Of a stretch of DNA of 36,636 nt, positions 8,471-16,278 are shown piece after piece (within the stretch, counting starts at the first letter, position 1; every line of letters starts with the position of its first letter). The DNA lies in assembly GCA_012519565.1 (NCBI GenBank), contig JAAYPX010000218.1:1-36636 (forward strand). Direction: 5' to 3'. The notes under the pieces were generated by a model. It did no database searches, had not been told where the DNA came from, and saw only the letters and a list, made by a program, of their open reading frames with translations. This DNA is from Clostridiales bacterium. GTDB lineage: Bacteria > Bacillota > Clostridia > Lachnospirales > Lachnospiraceae. The position numbers and the translations under genes are program-made.

Positions 8471-10000
8471 ATGGAAAAGCAATATGATTCGATGACCCTG
8501 GCCAATTTAAGGGTAATTGCCCGGGATAAAGGGTTAAAAAACATTTCTACTTTAAAGAAAAAAGAGTTAATTGAAGCACTTAAACTACATGATACACAGA
8601 GTTATGATTCCCGCCATATGGATTCGAGAGGGAAGGAAGTAGGAGAGGAAAGTAATAACGAACATAATACCAGTGACAGTACTAGCGATAGTAATAATAA
8701 GGATGACCAAGATAGTCATAGCAACAAAGGTAATTCTAGTAATAGCCATGGTCATACTAATCAAGGAAATACTGGCCATGGCAGCAGCGGCAATAGTAAT
8801 ACTGGCAATGGCCATACCCACATTAATAATACCAGTATTAATACTGGAAACAGTGAGATGGAACAACTGGACAGTGGTGAAACCAAGGAAGGCATTTTAG
8901 AAGTTTTGACTGATGGATATGGCTTCATAAGATGTGATAATTATTTACCCGGAGAAAATGATGTCTACGTGTCCCCGGCACAGATTAGAAGGTTTAATCT
9001 AAAGACAGGGGATATAGTTACAGGTAACACAAGAATCAAAAGCCAAAATGAAAAATTTTCTGCCTTATTATATATAAAAGCTGTTAATGGATTTCCTCCT
9101 AATGAAGCACAAAAGCGGAATAAGTTCGAAGATCTGACACCAATCTTCCCCAATGAGCGAATTTATCTGGAAACCCCTGGGGCTGGGATAGCTACCAGAA
9201 TTGTAGATTTGGTATCACCTATAGGAAAGGGTCAAAGGGGAATGATTGTATCCCAGCCTAAGGCTGGTAAGACAACACTTTTAAAACAGATTGCAAAATC
9301 AATAACCATAAATCATCCGAATATGAAGGTTATTATTTTGCTAATTGATGAACGACCAGAGGAAGTTACCGATATAAAGGAATCTATTCAAGGGAAAAAT
9401 GTGGAAGTTATATATTCTACTTTTGATGAATTACCAGATAACCATAAGAGAGTATCTGAGATGGTTATTGAGAGGGCTAAGCGGCTAGTTGAACATAAGC
9501 AGGACGTTATTATCCTACTGGACAGTATAACAAGACTGGCTAGAGCATATAACCTAACTGTACAACCTAGCGGAAGGACCTTATCAGGTGGTCTAGATCC
9601 TGCTGCCCTATATATGCCTAAGCGTTTCTTTGGTGCGGCAAGAAATATGCGAGAAGGTGGTAGCTTAACTATTCTTGCAACTGCATTGGTAGATACAGGC
9701 AGTAGGATGGATGATGTGGTATTTGAGGAATTTAAAGGTACGGGTAATATGGAGTTGGTGCTGGATCGTAACTTGTCTGAGAAGCGTATTTTCCCTGCCA
9801 TCGATCTGCCAAAATCCAGTACCAGAAGGGAAGACTTGCTACTTAGTCAATCGGAATTAGAAGCTTCTTATTTGATGAGAAAAGCTCTAAGTAGTATGAA
9901 GTCAGAAGAAGCCCTGGAGAGAATCATCGATATGTTTATCAAAACCAAATCCAATGAAGAGTTTGTTGAAATCATAAAAAAGACTAAAATTGTCTTTTAA
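8471..10000 (+). CDS. rho: Transcription termination factor Rho with a low-complexity N-terminal insertion
   Basis: 509-aa Rho, the hexameric RNA helicase that ends transcription. The N-terminal Rho_N helical domain (about 1-38, MTLANLRVIARDKGL) is followed at about 41-136 by a disordered insertion. Residues 61-130 hold 17 Asn, 15 Ser, 9 Gly and 7 His. The RNA-binding cold-shock-like domain starts near 140 (GILEVLTDGYGFIRCDNYLPG). The P-loop QPKAGKTT is at about 262-269 and the ATPase core continues with LLIDERPEEVTD, LLDSITRLARAYN and GSLTILATALVDTGSRMD. All core motifs are intact. The start has a modest AAAGGAGC site 8 nt upstream. The insertion is common in shape, but not in sequence, among some clostridial and actinobacterial Rho proteins. 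Confidence 0.95.
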   Translation: MEKQYDSMTLANLRVIARDKGLKNISTLKKKELIEALKLHDTQSYDSRHMDSRGKEVGEESNNEHNTSDSTSDSNNKDDQDSHSNKGNSSNSHGHTNQGNTGHGSSGNSNTGNGHTHINNTSINTGNSEMEQLDSGETKEGILEVLTDGYGFIRCDNYLPGENDVYVSPAQIRRFNLKTGDIVTGNTRIKSQNEKFSALLYIKAVNGFPPNEAQKRNKFEDLTPIFPNERIYLETPGAGIATRIVDLVSPIGKGQRGMIVSQPKAGKTTLLKQIAKSITINHPNMKVIILLIDERPEEVTDIKESIQGKNVEVIYSTFDELPDNHKRVSEMVIERAKRLVEHKQDVIILLDSITRLARAYNLTVQPSGRTLSGGLDPAALYMPKRFFGAARNMREGGSLTILATALVDTGSRMDDVVFEEFKGTGNMELVLDRNLSEKRIFPAIDLPKSSTRREDLLLSQSELEASYLMRKALSSMKSEEALERIIDMFIKTKSNEEFVEIIKKTKIVF

Positions 10001-10003
10001 CTC

Positions 10004-10032
10004 TTGCATTAAAAAAAAACCTATGATATAAT
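10004..10032 (+). promoter_or_regulatory. Extended -10 promoter for rpmE
   Basis: TTGCAT at 10004-10009, a 17-bp spacer and TATAAT at 10027-10032, with TG one base upstream of the -10 box (TGATATAAT). It begins 3 bp after the rho stop codon and gives rpmE its own start, about 78 nt upstream of the gene. Confidence 0.75.
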
Positions 10033-10117
10033 TAACAAGCTGTTTATATGATGGAAATGATTATATACCATAGATTAGGTATTGTTTCGTAAGATTGATA
10101 TTAAAGAGGTGAAAAAA

Positions 10118-10327
10118 ATGAAACAAGGTTTACATCCAGAATATTATCAAGCTAAAGTAGATTGTAACTGCGGTAATGAGTTCGTAACTGGATCAACAAA
10201 GGAAAATATCCACGTAGAAATCTGCTCCAAATGCCATTCATTCTATACTGGTCAGCAGAAGGCAGCAGCTGCCCGTGGTGCTATTGAGAAATTTAATCGC
10301 AGATATGGTTTAAATCAAGATAAATAA
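10118..10327 (+). CDS. rpmE: 50S ribosomal protein L31 (zinc form)
   Basis: 69-aa L31. Four cysteines at 16, 18, 36 and 39 (CNC and CSKC) mark the zinc-binding C+ form rather than the zinc-free paralogue made under zinc starvation. I chose the start at 10118 ([14 protein letters not shown]), because GAGGTG at about 10106-10111 is well spaced and the family begins this way; an earlier in-frame ATG at 10082 would add 12 residues. The rho-rpmE neighbourhood is standard in Firmicutes. Confidence 0.95.
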   Translation: MKQGLHPEYYQAKVDCNCGNEFVTGSTKENIHVEICSKCHSFYTGQQKAAAARGAIEKFNRRYGLNQDK

Positions 10328-10420
10328 GTTAATAGAAGAAAACTTCTATTGGCGGTTATAGCTTGATATTTATGCTAAAATCTATTACTTAAATAAGAAA
10401 ACTATAAAGCGCTAAAAATT

Positions 10421-10450
10421 GGGTTGAGGTTTACTTCCTCAGCCTATTTT
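10421..10450 (+). terminator. Intrinsic terminator after rpmE
   Basis: GGTTGAGG at 10422-10429 pairs with CCTCAGCC at 10437-10444 (one G-U pair, 7-nt loop), followed by TATTTTT. It separates rpmE from the DUF1385 gene. Confidence 0.75.
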
Positions 10451-10528
10451 TAAATAACGAATAATTATAGACTAAAGAAATTAGAAATACGATTCAAGAG
10501 ATAATAATAAGAAAGGTATGGGTGCATT

Positions 10529-11614
10529 ATGAAGCCATCAGGAGTCGGTGGAATGGCTGTTATCGAGGGCGTTATGATGAAACATAAAGATCAGTACGCT
10601 GTGGCAGTCCGTAAGCCAGATAATGAAATAGTTATAGAAAAAAATACCCAAAGAAATTTTGCTGATAAAGTGAAATTATTTAAACTTCCTATATTTCGAG
10701 GTATATTAGCTTTCGTGGACTCTCTTGTAACAGGAATTAAGGTACTAAACTTCTCTTCCAGCTTTTTTGATGATGAGGAAACAGATAATCAGAATAATGT
10801 ATCTGATACTGATAAATCAAACACCCTACTTATGGTAGGGGCGGTTGCATTGTCAATTATAATTTCTATTGCCTTGTTTATGGTGCTTCCAGTACTAATA
10901 TCCAGTTTATTTTCTAAACATATAACAACCAAATTTTCTATGTCTCTATTAGAGGGGCTAATTCGATTAACAATATTCATTATATATATAATAGCAGCTT
11001 CCCGCATGAAGGAAATAAATCGGGTTTTTATGTATCATGGGGCTGAGCACAAGACTATTAATTGTTTAGAAAATGGATTTGAACTTACTGTTGACAATGT
11101 AAAGTGGCAATCTAGACGTCATAAAAGATGTGGAACAAGTTTTATGTTGTTGGTTATGGTAATCAGTTTAATATTTTTTATCATACTACCAACCAAGAAT
11201 TTGACATGGAAAATAATATCCAGGATTTTGCTGGTACCCCTTATAGCTGGTATTTCCTATGAATTTATTCGGCTGGCGGGTAAAAGTGATAATATAATCA
11301 TCAATATAATAAGTAAGCCTGGCCTATGGCTGCAGAGTTTGACAACAAAAGAGCCAGATGATGATATGATTGAGGTGGCTATTGCATCGGTTGAAGCAGT
11401 TTTTGACTGGAGAAGTTTTTTAGAATTAGAGACATCAGATCAGACTTCCGGGGAAGATATTGAAGATGAGGATCTTGTTGATACTAATGTTAATTATAGT
11501 TTAGAAGATGCAGAAAATATTTTAAAAGATGTAGAGCTAGATTATAATATATTAGATACCGATGAAGAAGAGGATGATGATATTCTGAAAGCTTTGGATA
11601 AATATTTAAATTAG
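10529..11614 (+). CDS. DUF1385 domain membrane protein (YqhQ-like)
   Basis: 361-aa membrane protein of the DUF1385 family; function unknown. The N-terminus GGMAVIEGVMMKHKDQYAVA and the motif HGAEHKTINCLENG with RRHKRCGTSFMLLVM are family hallmarks. The conserved His/Glu/Cys residues suggest a metal or catalytic site. About four to five hydrophobic segments can be seen (near 95-125, 135-152, 205-230 and 235-250). An acidic C-terminal tail ends in DTDEEEDDDILKALDKYLN. It sits between rpmE and prmC-prfA, a frequent clostridial order, and stops 20 bp before prmC. Confidence 0.85.
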   Translation: MKPSGVGGMAVIEGVMMKHKDQYAVAVRKPDNEIVIEKNTQRNFADKVKLFKLPIFRGILAFVDSLVTGIKVLNFSSSFFDDEETDNQNNVSDTDKSNTLLMVGAVALSIIISIALFMVLPVLISSLFSKHITTKFSMSLLEGLIRLTIFIIYIIAASRMKEINRVFMYHGAEHKTINCLENGFELTVDNVKWQSRRHKRCGTSFMLLVMVISLIFFIILPTKNLTWKIISRILLVPLIAGISYEFIRLAGKSDNIIINIISKPGLWLQSLTTKEPDDDMIEVAIASVEAVFDWRSFLELETSDQTSGEDIEDEDLVDTNVNYSLEDAENILKDVELDYNILDTDEEEDDDILKALDKYLN

Positions 11615-11634
11615 AGTAATCTAGAGAGGTCGGA

Positions 11635-12471
11635 ATGAATACTTATAGGCAATTATTAAACATTGCACAATCAAAGTTAAGGGAAAAGAATATCTTAGAT
11701 GCTGATGTAGATGCATGGTATTTGCTGGCCCATACCTTTGGCATAAGTCGGCATGAGTTTATACTAAACGGAGATAAAGAAGTTTCAGTTGAGGATAGTA
11801 AAAGGTATATGGATCTGATAGAACTAAGGGCATCCCACATACCTCTTCAGTATATTACTGGCACCCAAGAGTTTATGGGGCTAGAGTTTGAAGTGTCTAA
11901 AGATGTTCTTATTCCCAGACAAGATACAGAATGTTTAGTGGAGGAAGTTCTAAAGATTTGCGACAATAAATCAGTGTTAGATATGTGTACTGGCTCCGGG
12001 TGTATAATAATAAGCTTGGCCAAGCTTGGAAGACTTAAGGAGGCCTATGGCGCAGATATCTCAGAAAAAGCATTGGCACTTGCAACCCGTAATGTCAATA
12101 AGCATAAAGTAGATGTAAAGCTGATACAAAGTGATCTCTTCCAGAATATAGAAGGAACATATGATATCATTGTGTCTAATCCCCCATATATTCCATCGGA
12201 TGAAATCAGAAGTCTAATGCCTGAAGTTAGGGATTATGAGCCAATGATTGCTTTGGATGGAGCTTGTGATGGATTGGATTATTATAGAAGGATCATATCA
12301 TCCCTAAAGGATTTTCTTAATCCTGATGGATGGGTTTTCTTTGAGATAGGTTATAATCAAGGTATGGATGTGAAAAGACTTCTTGAGAAAGAAGGTTTTT
12401 CTGATGTTTTCATAAAACAAGATTTAAGTGGATTAGATCGAATTGTGTGTGGTAGGAGATTGTATATATAG
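11635..12471 (+). CDS. prmC: Peptide chain release factor N5-glutamine methyltransferase PrmC
   Basis: 278-aa SAM-dependent methyltransferase that modifies the GGQ glutamine of release factors. An N-terminal helical domain binds the release factor. The SAM loop DMCTGSGC lies at 116-123, GADISEKAL follows, and the catalytic NPPY is at 182-185. The gene is placed directly before prfA, which encodes its substrate RF1. AGAGAGGT precedes the ATG. The length is normal. Confidence 0.95.
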   Translation: MNTYRQLLNIAQSKLREKNILDADVDAWYLLAHTFGISRHEFILNGDKEVSVEDSKRYMDLIELRASHIPLQYITGTQEFMGLEFEVSKDVLIPRQDTECLVEEVLKICDNKSVLDMCTGSGCIIISLAKLGRLKEAYGADISEKALALATRNVNKHKVDVKLIQSDLFQNIEGTYDIIVSNPPYIPSDEIRSLMPEVRDYEPMIALDGACDGLDYYRRIISSLKDFLNPDGWVFFEIGYNQGMDVKRLLEKEGFSDVFIKQDLSGLDRIVCGRRLYI

Positions 12472-12490
12472 AATTATTTGGAGGTAATTT

Positions 12491-13564
12491 ATGTTTGATA
12501 AATTAGAAGACATACTATTACGATATCAAGAGATTGAACAGGAGATGCTTAATCCTGATATTGTAAATGATCAGGTTAGATATACTAAACTAAGAAAAGA
12601 ACAAGCTGACTTATATGATATAGTGGAAAAATATAAGGAATATAAAGAGACACAACAGACTATTGAGGATAGCCTAACTATCCTTGAAGAAGAAACTGAT
12701 GAAGAACTTTGTGAAATGGCTAAGGAAGAACTAAGCCTCAGTAAGCAAAGGATCGTTAAGATTGAGGAAGAATTAAAGATATTACTTTTACCTAAGGATC
12801 CTAATGATGAGAAGAATGTTATTGTAGAGATAAGAGCTGGTGCTGGTGGCGATGAAGCAGCCCTATTTGCAGCAGAACTGTATCGTATGTATTGTCAATA
12901 TGCGGATAGTAACCGTTGGAAAACCGATATGATGAGTTTAAATGAAAATGGTATAGGCGGTTTTAAAGAAGTTGTATTTATGATCAATGGCAAGGGTGCC
13001 TATTCAAAATTAAAATATGAAAGTGGTGTTCACCGGGTACAAAGAGTTCCAGTAACAGAATCCGGAGGAAGAATTCATACATCTACAGCTACAGTAGCTA
13101 TTATGCCAGAAGCTGAAGATGTGGACGTGGAATTGGATCTTGCAGATTGTAAATTTGATGTATTTAGATCTTCTGGTAATGGTGGTCAGTCTGTTAATAC
13201 TACAGACTCTGCTGTTAGACTTACCCATATTCCAACAGGAATAGTTATAACCTGCCAAGATGAGAAGTCTCAATTAAAGAATAAGGATAAGGCTATTAAA
13301 GTCCTTCGTTCCAGACTTTATGATTTGGAATTGCAGAAGGCTCAGGATGCTGAAGCTCAAGCTAGAAAGAGCCAAATAGGTACAGGAGATCGTTCCGAAA
13401 AGATAAGAACTTATAATTTCCCTCAAGGTCGTGTAACTGATCACCGTATAAAATTAACTCTCCATCAGATTGATGCTATAATGAATGGAGATCTAGATGA
13501 GATAATTGATAGTTTAATTGCTGCAGATCAGACTGCAAAATTAAGTAAAATGCAAGAGGATTAA
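12491..13564 (+). CDS. prfA: Peptide chain release factor 1
   Basis: 357-aa RF1, which reads UAA and UAG. The codon-recognition tripeptide PVT at 187-189 marks RF1 rather than RF2 (SPF). The peptidyl-hydrolysis motif GGQ is at 231-233 in [17 protein letters not shown], and the C-terminal region carries [19 protein letters not shown] precedes the start, 19 bp after prmC. The downstream RNA methyltransferase starts 7 bp after the stop. Confidence 0.97.
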   Translation: MFDKLEDILLRYQEIEQEMLNPDIVNDQVRYTKLRKEQADLYDIVEKYKEYKETQQTIEDSLTILEEETDEELCEMAKEELSLSKQRIVKIEEELKILLLPKDPNDEKNVIVEIRAGAGGDEAALFAAELYRMYCQYADSNRWKTDMMSLNENGIGGFKEVVFMINGKGAYSKLKYESGVHRVQRVPVTESGGRIHTSTATVAIMPEAEDVDVELDLADCKFDVFRSSGNGGQSVNTTDSAVRLTHIPTGIVITCQDEKSQLKNKDKAIKVLRSRLYDLELQKAQDAEAQARKSQIGTGDRSEKIRTYNFPQGRVTDHRIKLTLHQIDAIMNGDLDEIIDSLIAADQTAKLSKMQED

Positions 13565-13571
13565 TATTATC

Positions 13572-14378
13572 ATGAAGCGGAAAGATGTAATAAGCAGCAT
13601 AAGTAATCCCCAGATGAAAAACCTGTTTTTGCTGCAAAAGAAGCCTAAAGCCAGGAAAGAACAGGGGTTATTTGTCATTGAAGGATTAAGGATGTTTGAG
13701 GAGGCAAAGGAAGCAGGAATTGTTCACAAGGCCTATGCTACTGAGGAATTTTTTCAGGAAAAGACAGCCCATCAAGCAGATTATTTCAAGGGACTAAACT
13801 GTGAACTGGTAAGTACTTCGGTATTCAAAGAGGTATCGGATACAAAGACACCCCAAGGTATTATGGCTACGGTAAGGACTACAGAATATTCCCTAGAAGA
13901 TATCCTTAAGGATGACAGGGCCTATCTTCTTTTGCTGGAGGATATTAGGGACCCTGGTAATTTGGGGACTATAATTAGAACGGCAGAAGGCGCTGGTATT
14001 ACAGGAATTATAAGTAATAAATCCTGTGTAGATCTATATAATCCTAAGGTGGTACGCTCCACTATGGGGTCTATTTATAGAATGCCCTATTATCAGGCAG
14101 AGAATTTTGCTGAGGTATTAAGGGAAGTAAAGGCTCAGGGGATTGAAATATTTGCTGCCCATCTGCAAGGAAGAGTCTACGATACAGAAGGAAGTTTTAC
14201 TGGCAAATGTGCATTTCTTATAGGTAATGAAGCCAATGGTTTAAGTAATGAAAGCTCAAAACTGGCTGATACCTGGATAAGGATTCCGATGGCTGGTAAA
14301 GTGGAATCTCTTAATGCAGCAGTGGCCGCTGCAATTTTAATGTATGAGGGAGCCAGACAACGAAGATATACTAAATAA
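13572..14378 (+). CDS. TrmH/SpoU-family RNA 2'-O-methyltransferase
   Basis: 268-aa SPOUT methyltransferase. The N-terminal substrate-binding domain reads SNPQMKNLFLLQKKPKARKEQGLFVIEG. The knotted SAM domain shows LLEDIRDPGNLGTIIRTAEG, then IGNEANGLS and IPMAGKVESLNAAVAAAILMYE, which are motifs 1 to 3 of SpoU. It probably methylates ribose in rRNA or tRNA; the exact target cannot be read from sequence. It sits 7 bp after prfA with its ribosome binding site (AAGAGG) in the end of that gene, so it is likely co-transcribed. A strong terminator follows. Confidence 0.9.
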   Translation: MKRKDVISSISNPQMKNLFLLQKKPKARKEQGLFVIEGLRMFEEAKEAGIVHKAYATEEFFQEKTAHQADYFKGLNCELVSTSVFKEVSDTKTPQGIMATVRTTEYSLEDILKDDRAYLLLLEDIRDPGNLGTIIRTAEGAGITGIISNKSCVDLYNPKVVRSTMGSIYRMPYYQAENFAEVLREVKAQGIEIFAAHLQGRVYDTEGSFTGKCAFLIGNEANGLSNESSKLADTWIRIPMAGKVESLNAAVAAAILMYEGARQRRYTK

Positions 14379-14388
14379 GATATTTGTA

Positions 14389-14456
14389 GGTTACTATAGA
14401 TATAATAGTAAAGTGTAAATTGATTATACTATTATATTAAGTTAGTAACCTTTTTT
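14389..14456 (+). terminator. Long two-part intrinsic terminator
   Basis: The outer stem GGTTACTA (14389-14396) pairs with TAGTAACC (14443-14450). The inner stem TATAATAGTA (14401-14410) pairs perfectly with TACTATTATA (14427-14436). Six T residues follow at 14451-14456. It ends the rpmE-to-methyltransferase cluster. Confidence 0.85.
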
Positions 14457-14565
14457 ACTTGCTCCTCTTAGATTAAAATTAAATTAGAATTATCTATTAA
14501 CTATTGTTTAATAAAATGTAATAAAGTAAAATTAAAGTATATCAAACTAGAAAGGGGGAAGCTTT

Positions 14566-15024
14566 TTGTCAAATTCAATTTACTGGTTAATTATACTTGC
14601 AGTATTAATTGCCATTGAGTTTTTTACATTGGGGCTTACTACTATATGGTTTGCAGGCGGAGCTTTGGTTGCCTTTATTGTCTCCTTGTTCATGGATATT
14701 TTATTCTTAGAGATAGTATTGTTCATTGCTGTTTCCCTAGCTTTATTATTCTTTACAAGGCCTATTGTGATAAAATATTTTAACCCTAAAAGGGTAAGAA
14801 CTAATTATGAACGAATTATCGGTAAGGAAGCCTTGGTGACCCTTAAGATTGATAATATTAATGCTGCCGGAGAGGTTATAGTGGAAGGGCAGTATTGGAG
14901 CGCTAGATCTGTAGAAGGTAATATAATTGAAGAAGGAAGCAGGGTAGTTGTTGAAGAGGTACAGGGAGTCAAGTTAATGGTAAGACCTGTTTTAAATTTA
15001 AATATCAATAAGGAGGAAAAGTAA
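14566..15024 (+). CDS. NfeD-like membrane protein
   Basis: 152-aa NfeD short form. Two or three membrane segments lie in the first 65 residues (WLIILAVLIAIEFFTLGLTT; IVLFIAVSLALLFFT), and a soluble C-terminal OB-fold (about 80-145, GKEALVTLKIDNINAAGEVIVEG) follows. TTG is the start, with AAAGGGGG about 8 nt upstream. It sits one base before a slipin gene, the classic NfeD-stomatin pairing linked to membrane microdomains and stress resistance. Confidence 0.92.
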   Translation: MSNSIYWLIILAVLIAIEFFTLGLTTIWFAGGALVAFIVSLFMDILFLEIVLFIAVSLALLFFTRPIVIKYFNPKRVRTNYERIIGKEALVTLKIDNINAAGEVIVEGQYWSARSVEGNIIEEGSRVVVEEVQGVKLMVRPVLNLNINKEEK

Positions 15025-15025
15025 T

Positions 15026-15958
15026 ATGGAAGTAATTTTTCTGATATTTTTGATTTTGATATTAGTTATTATTGCATCTTGTATTCGCATTGTGCCTCAG
15101 GCCAATGCCTATGTGGTTGAACGGCTAGGAGCATATCTAACTACTTGGGATGTAGGTATACATGTGCAGGTGCCTTTAATTGATCGGATAGCTAAGAAAG
15201 TACCATTAAAGGAACAGGTGGCTGATTTTCCACCTCAACCAGTGATTACTAAGGATAATGTTACTATGAAGATTGATACGGTAGTATTTTTTCAAATTAC
15301 AGATCCCAAGCTATATGCTTATGGAGTGGAGAGGCCTTTGATGGCTATAGAGAATCTTACTGCTACTACTTTGCGTAATATTATAGGTGACTTAGAGCTG
15401 GATGAAACTCTAACTTCTAGGGAAATAATTAATACGAAAATGAGGATAACACTAGATGTGGCTACTGACCCATGGGGAATTAAGGTTACCAGAGTGGAAC
15501 TTAAGAACATTATTCCTCCTGCGGCTATACAAGACGCCATGGAAAAGCAAATGAAGGCAGAGCGGGAACGTAGGGAGTCTATCTTAATAGCTGAAGGTGA
15601 AAAAAGATCGGCAATACTGGTGGCAGAAGGTAAAAAGGAAGCAGCTATTTTGGAAGCTGAAGCGGAAAAGCAATCAGCTATACTTAGGGCTGAGGCTATG
15701 AAGGAAGCTACAATTAAAGAAGCGGAAGGTCAGGCTGAGGCTATCCTTACAGTGCAAAAGGCCAATGCTCAGGGTATCCAGTTCCTAAATGAAGCTGCAC
15801 CTCAAAATGCAGTAATTCAGTTAAAGAGTTTAGAAGCGTTTGCAAAAGCAGCTGATGGTAAAGCAACTAAGATTATAATACCTTCTGAGATACAAGGACT
15901 AGCGGGACTAGTGAAATCCTTAACAGAAGTAGGTAAAGAAGACGAACTAAATGACTAA
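15026..15958 (+). CDS. SPFH/Band 7 slipin protein (QmcA/stomatin-like)
   Basis: 310-aa membrane-anchored SPFH protein. A single N-terminal hydrophobic segment (about 2-20) precedes the Band 7 domain (IVPQANAYVVERLGAY; DNVTMKIDTVVFFQITDP; IIPPAAIQDAMEKQMKAERERR). An Ala/Glu-rich coiled coil at about 175-255 has repeated AEGEK/AEAEKQ units, and a short C-terminal region follows. It forms large oligomers in the membrane and pairs with NfeD, one base upstream; its AGGAGG lies inside the end of that gene. A perfect terminator follows. Confidence 0.93.
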   Translation: MEVIFLIFLILILVIIASCIRIVPQANAYVVERLGAYLTTWDVGIHVQVPLIDRIAKKVPLKEQVADFPPQPVITKDNVTMKIDTVVFFQITDPKLYAYGVERPLMAIENLTATTLRNIIGDLELDETLTSREIINTKMRITLDVATDPWGIKVTRVELKNIIPPAAIQDAMEKQMKAERERRESILIAEGEKRSAILVAEGKKEAAILEAEAEKQSAILRAEAMKEATIKEAEGQAEAILTVQKANAQGIQFLNEAAPQNAVIQLKSLEAFAKAADGKATKIIIPSEIQGLAGLVKSLTEVGKEDELND

Positions 15959-15978
15959 ATTATTAAATGATTAGGATT

Positions 15979-16026
15979 AAATCGTATCAGGGAGGAGTAT
16001 GCTGCTTATTCCTGATACGATTTTTG
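15979..16026 (+). terminator. Intrinsic terminator after the NfeD-slipin operon
   Basis: AAATCGTATCAGG at 15979-15991 pairs perfectly (13 bp) with CCTGATACGATTT at 16011-16023, followed by T residues. Confidence 0.88.
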
Positions 16027-16278
16027 TGTGTAGGATAAATATAACATCACTTCATTTACTTGCTACAAATGGTAACAATAATCTATATATTAAGAAAAAA
16101 TTAAGAGATTTTATATTGCTTTAAAGTTTTTATTGAGATATTATATTTCTACGACAAAACAAACTTTTTGTATTTACTGTATACTGCTATAGATATTCCA
16201 AATTCGAGATTTATAGCAAGTGCCATAGTTACATTTAAGACAGATTAAGGATGCTTTAATGAAAGGTATGATAAGAAC

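Noticed and set aside
9388-9801. 137-codon minus-strand open frame inside rho
   Set aside because: It is antisense to the Rho ATPase core, with no start signals.
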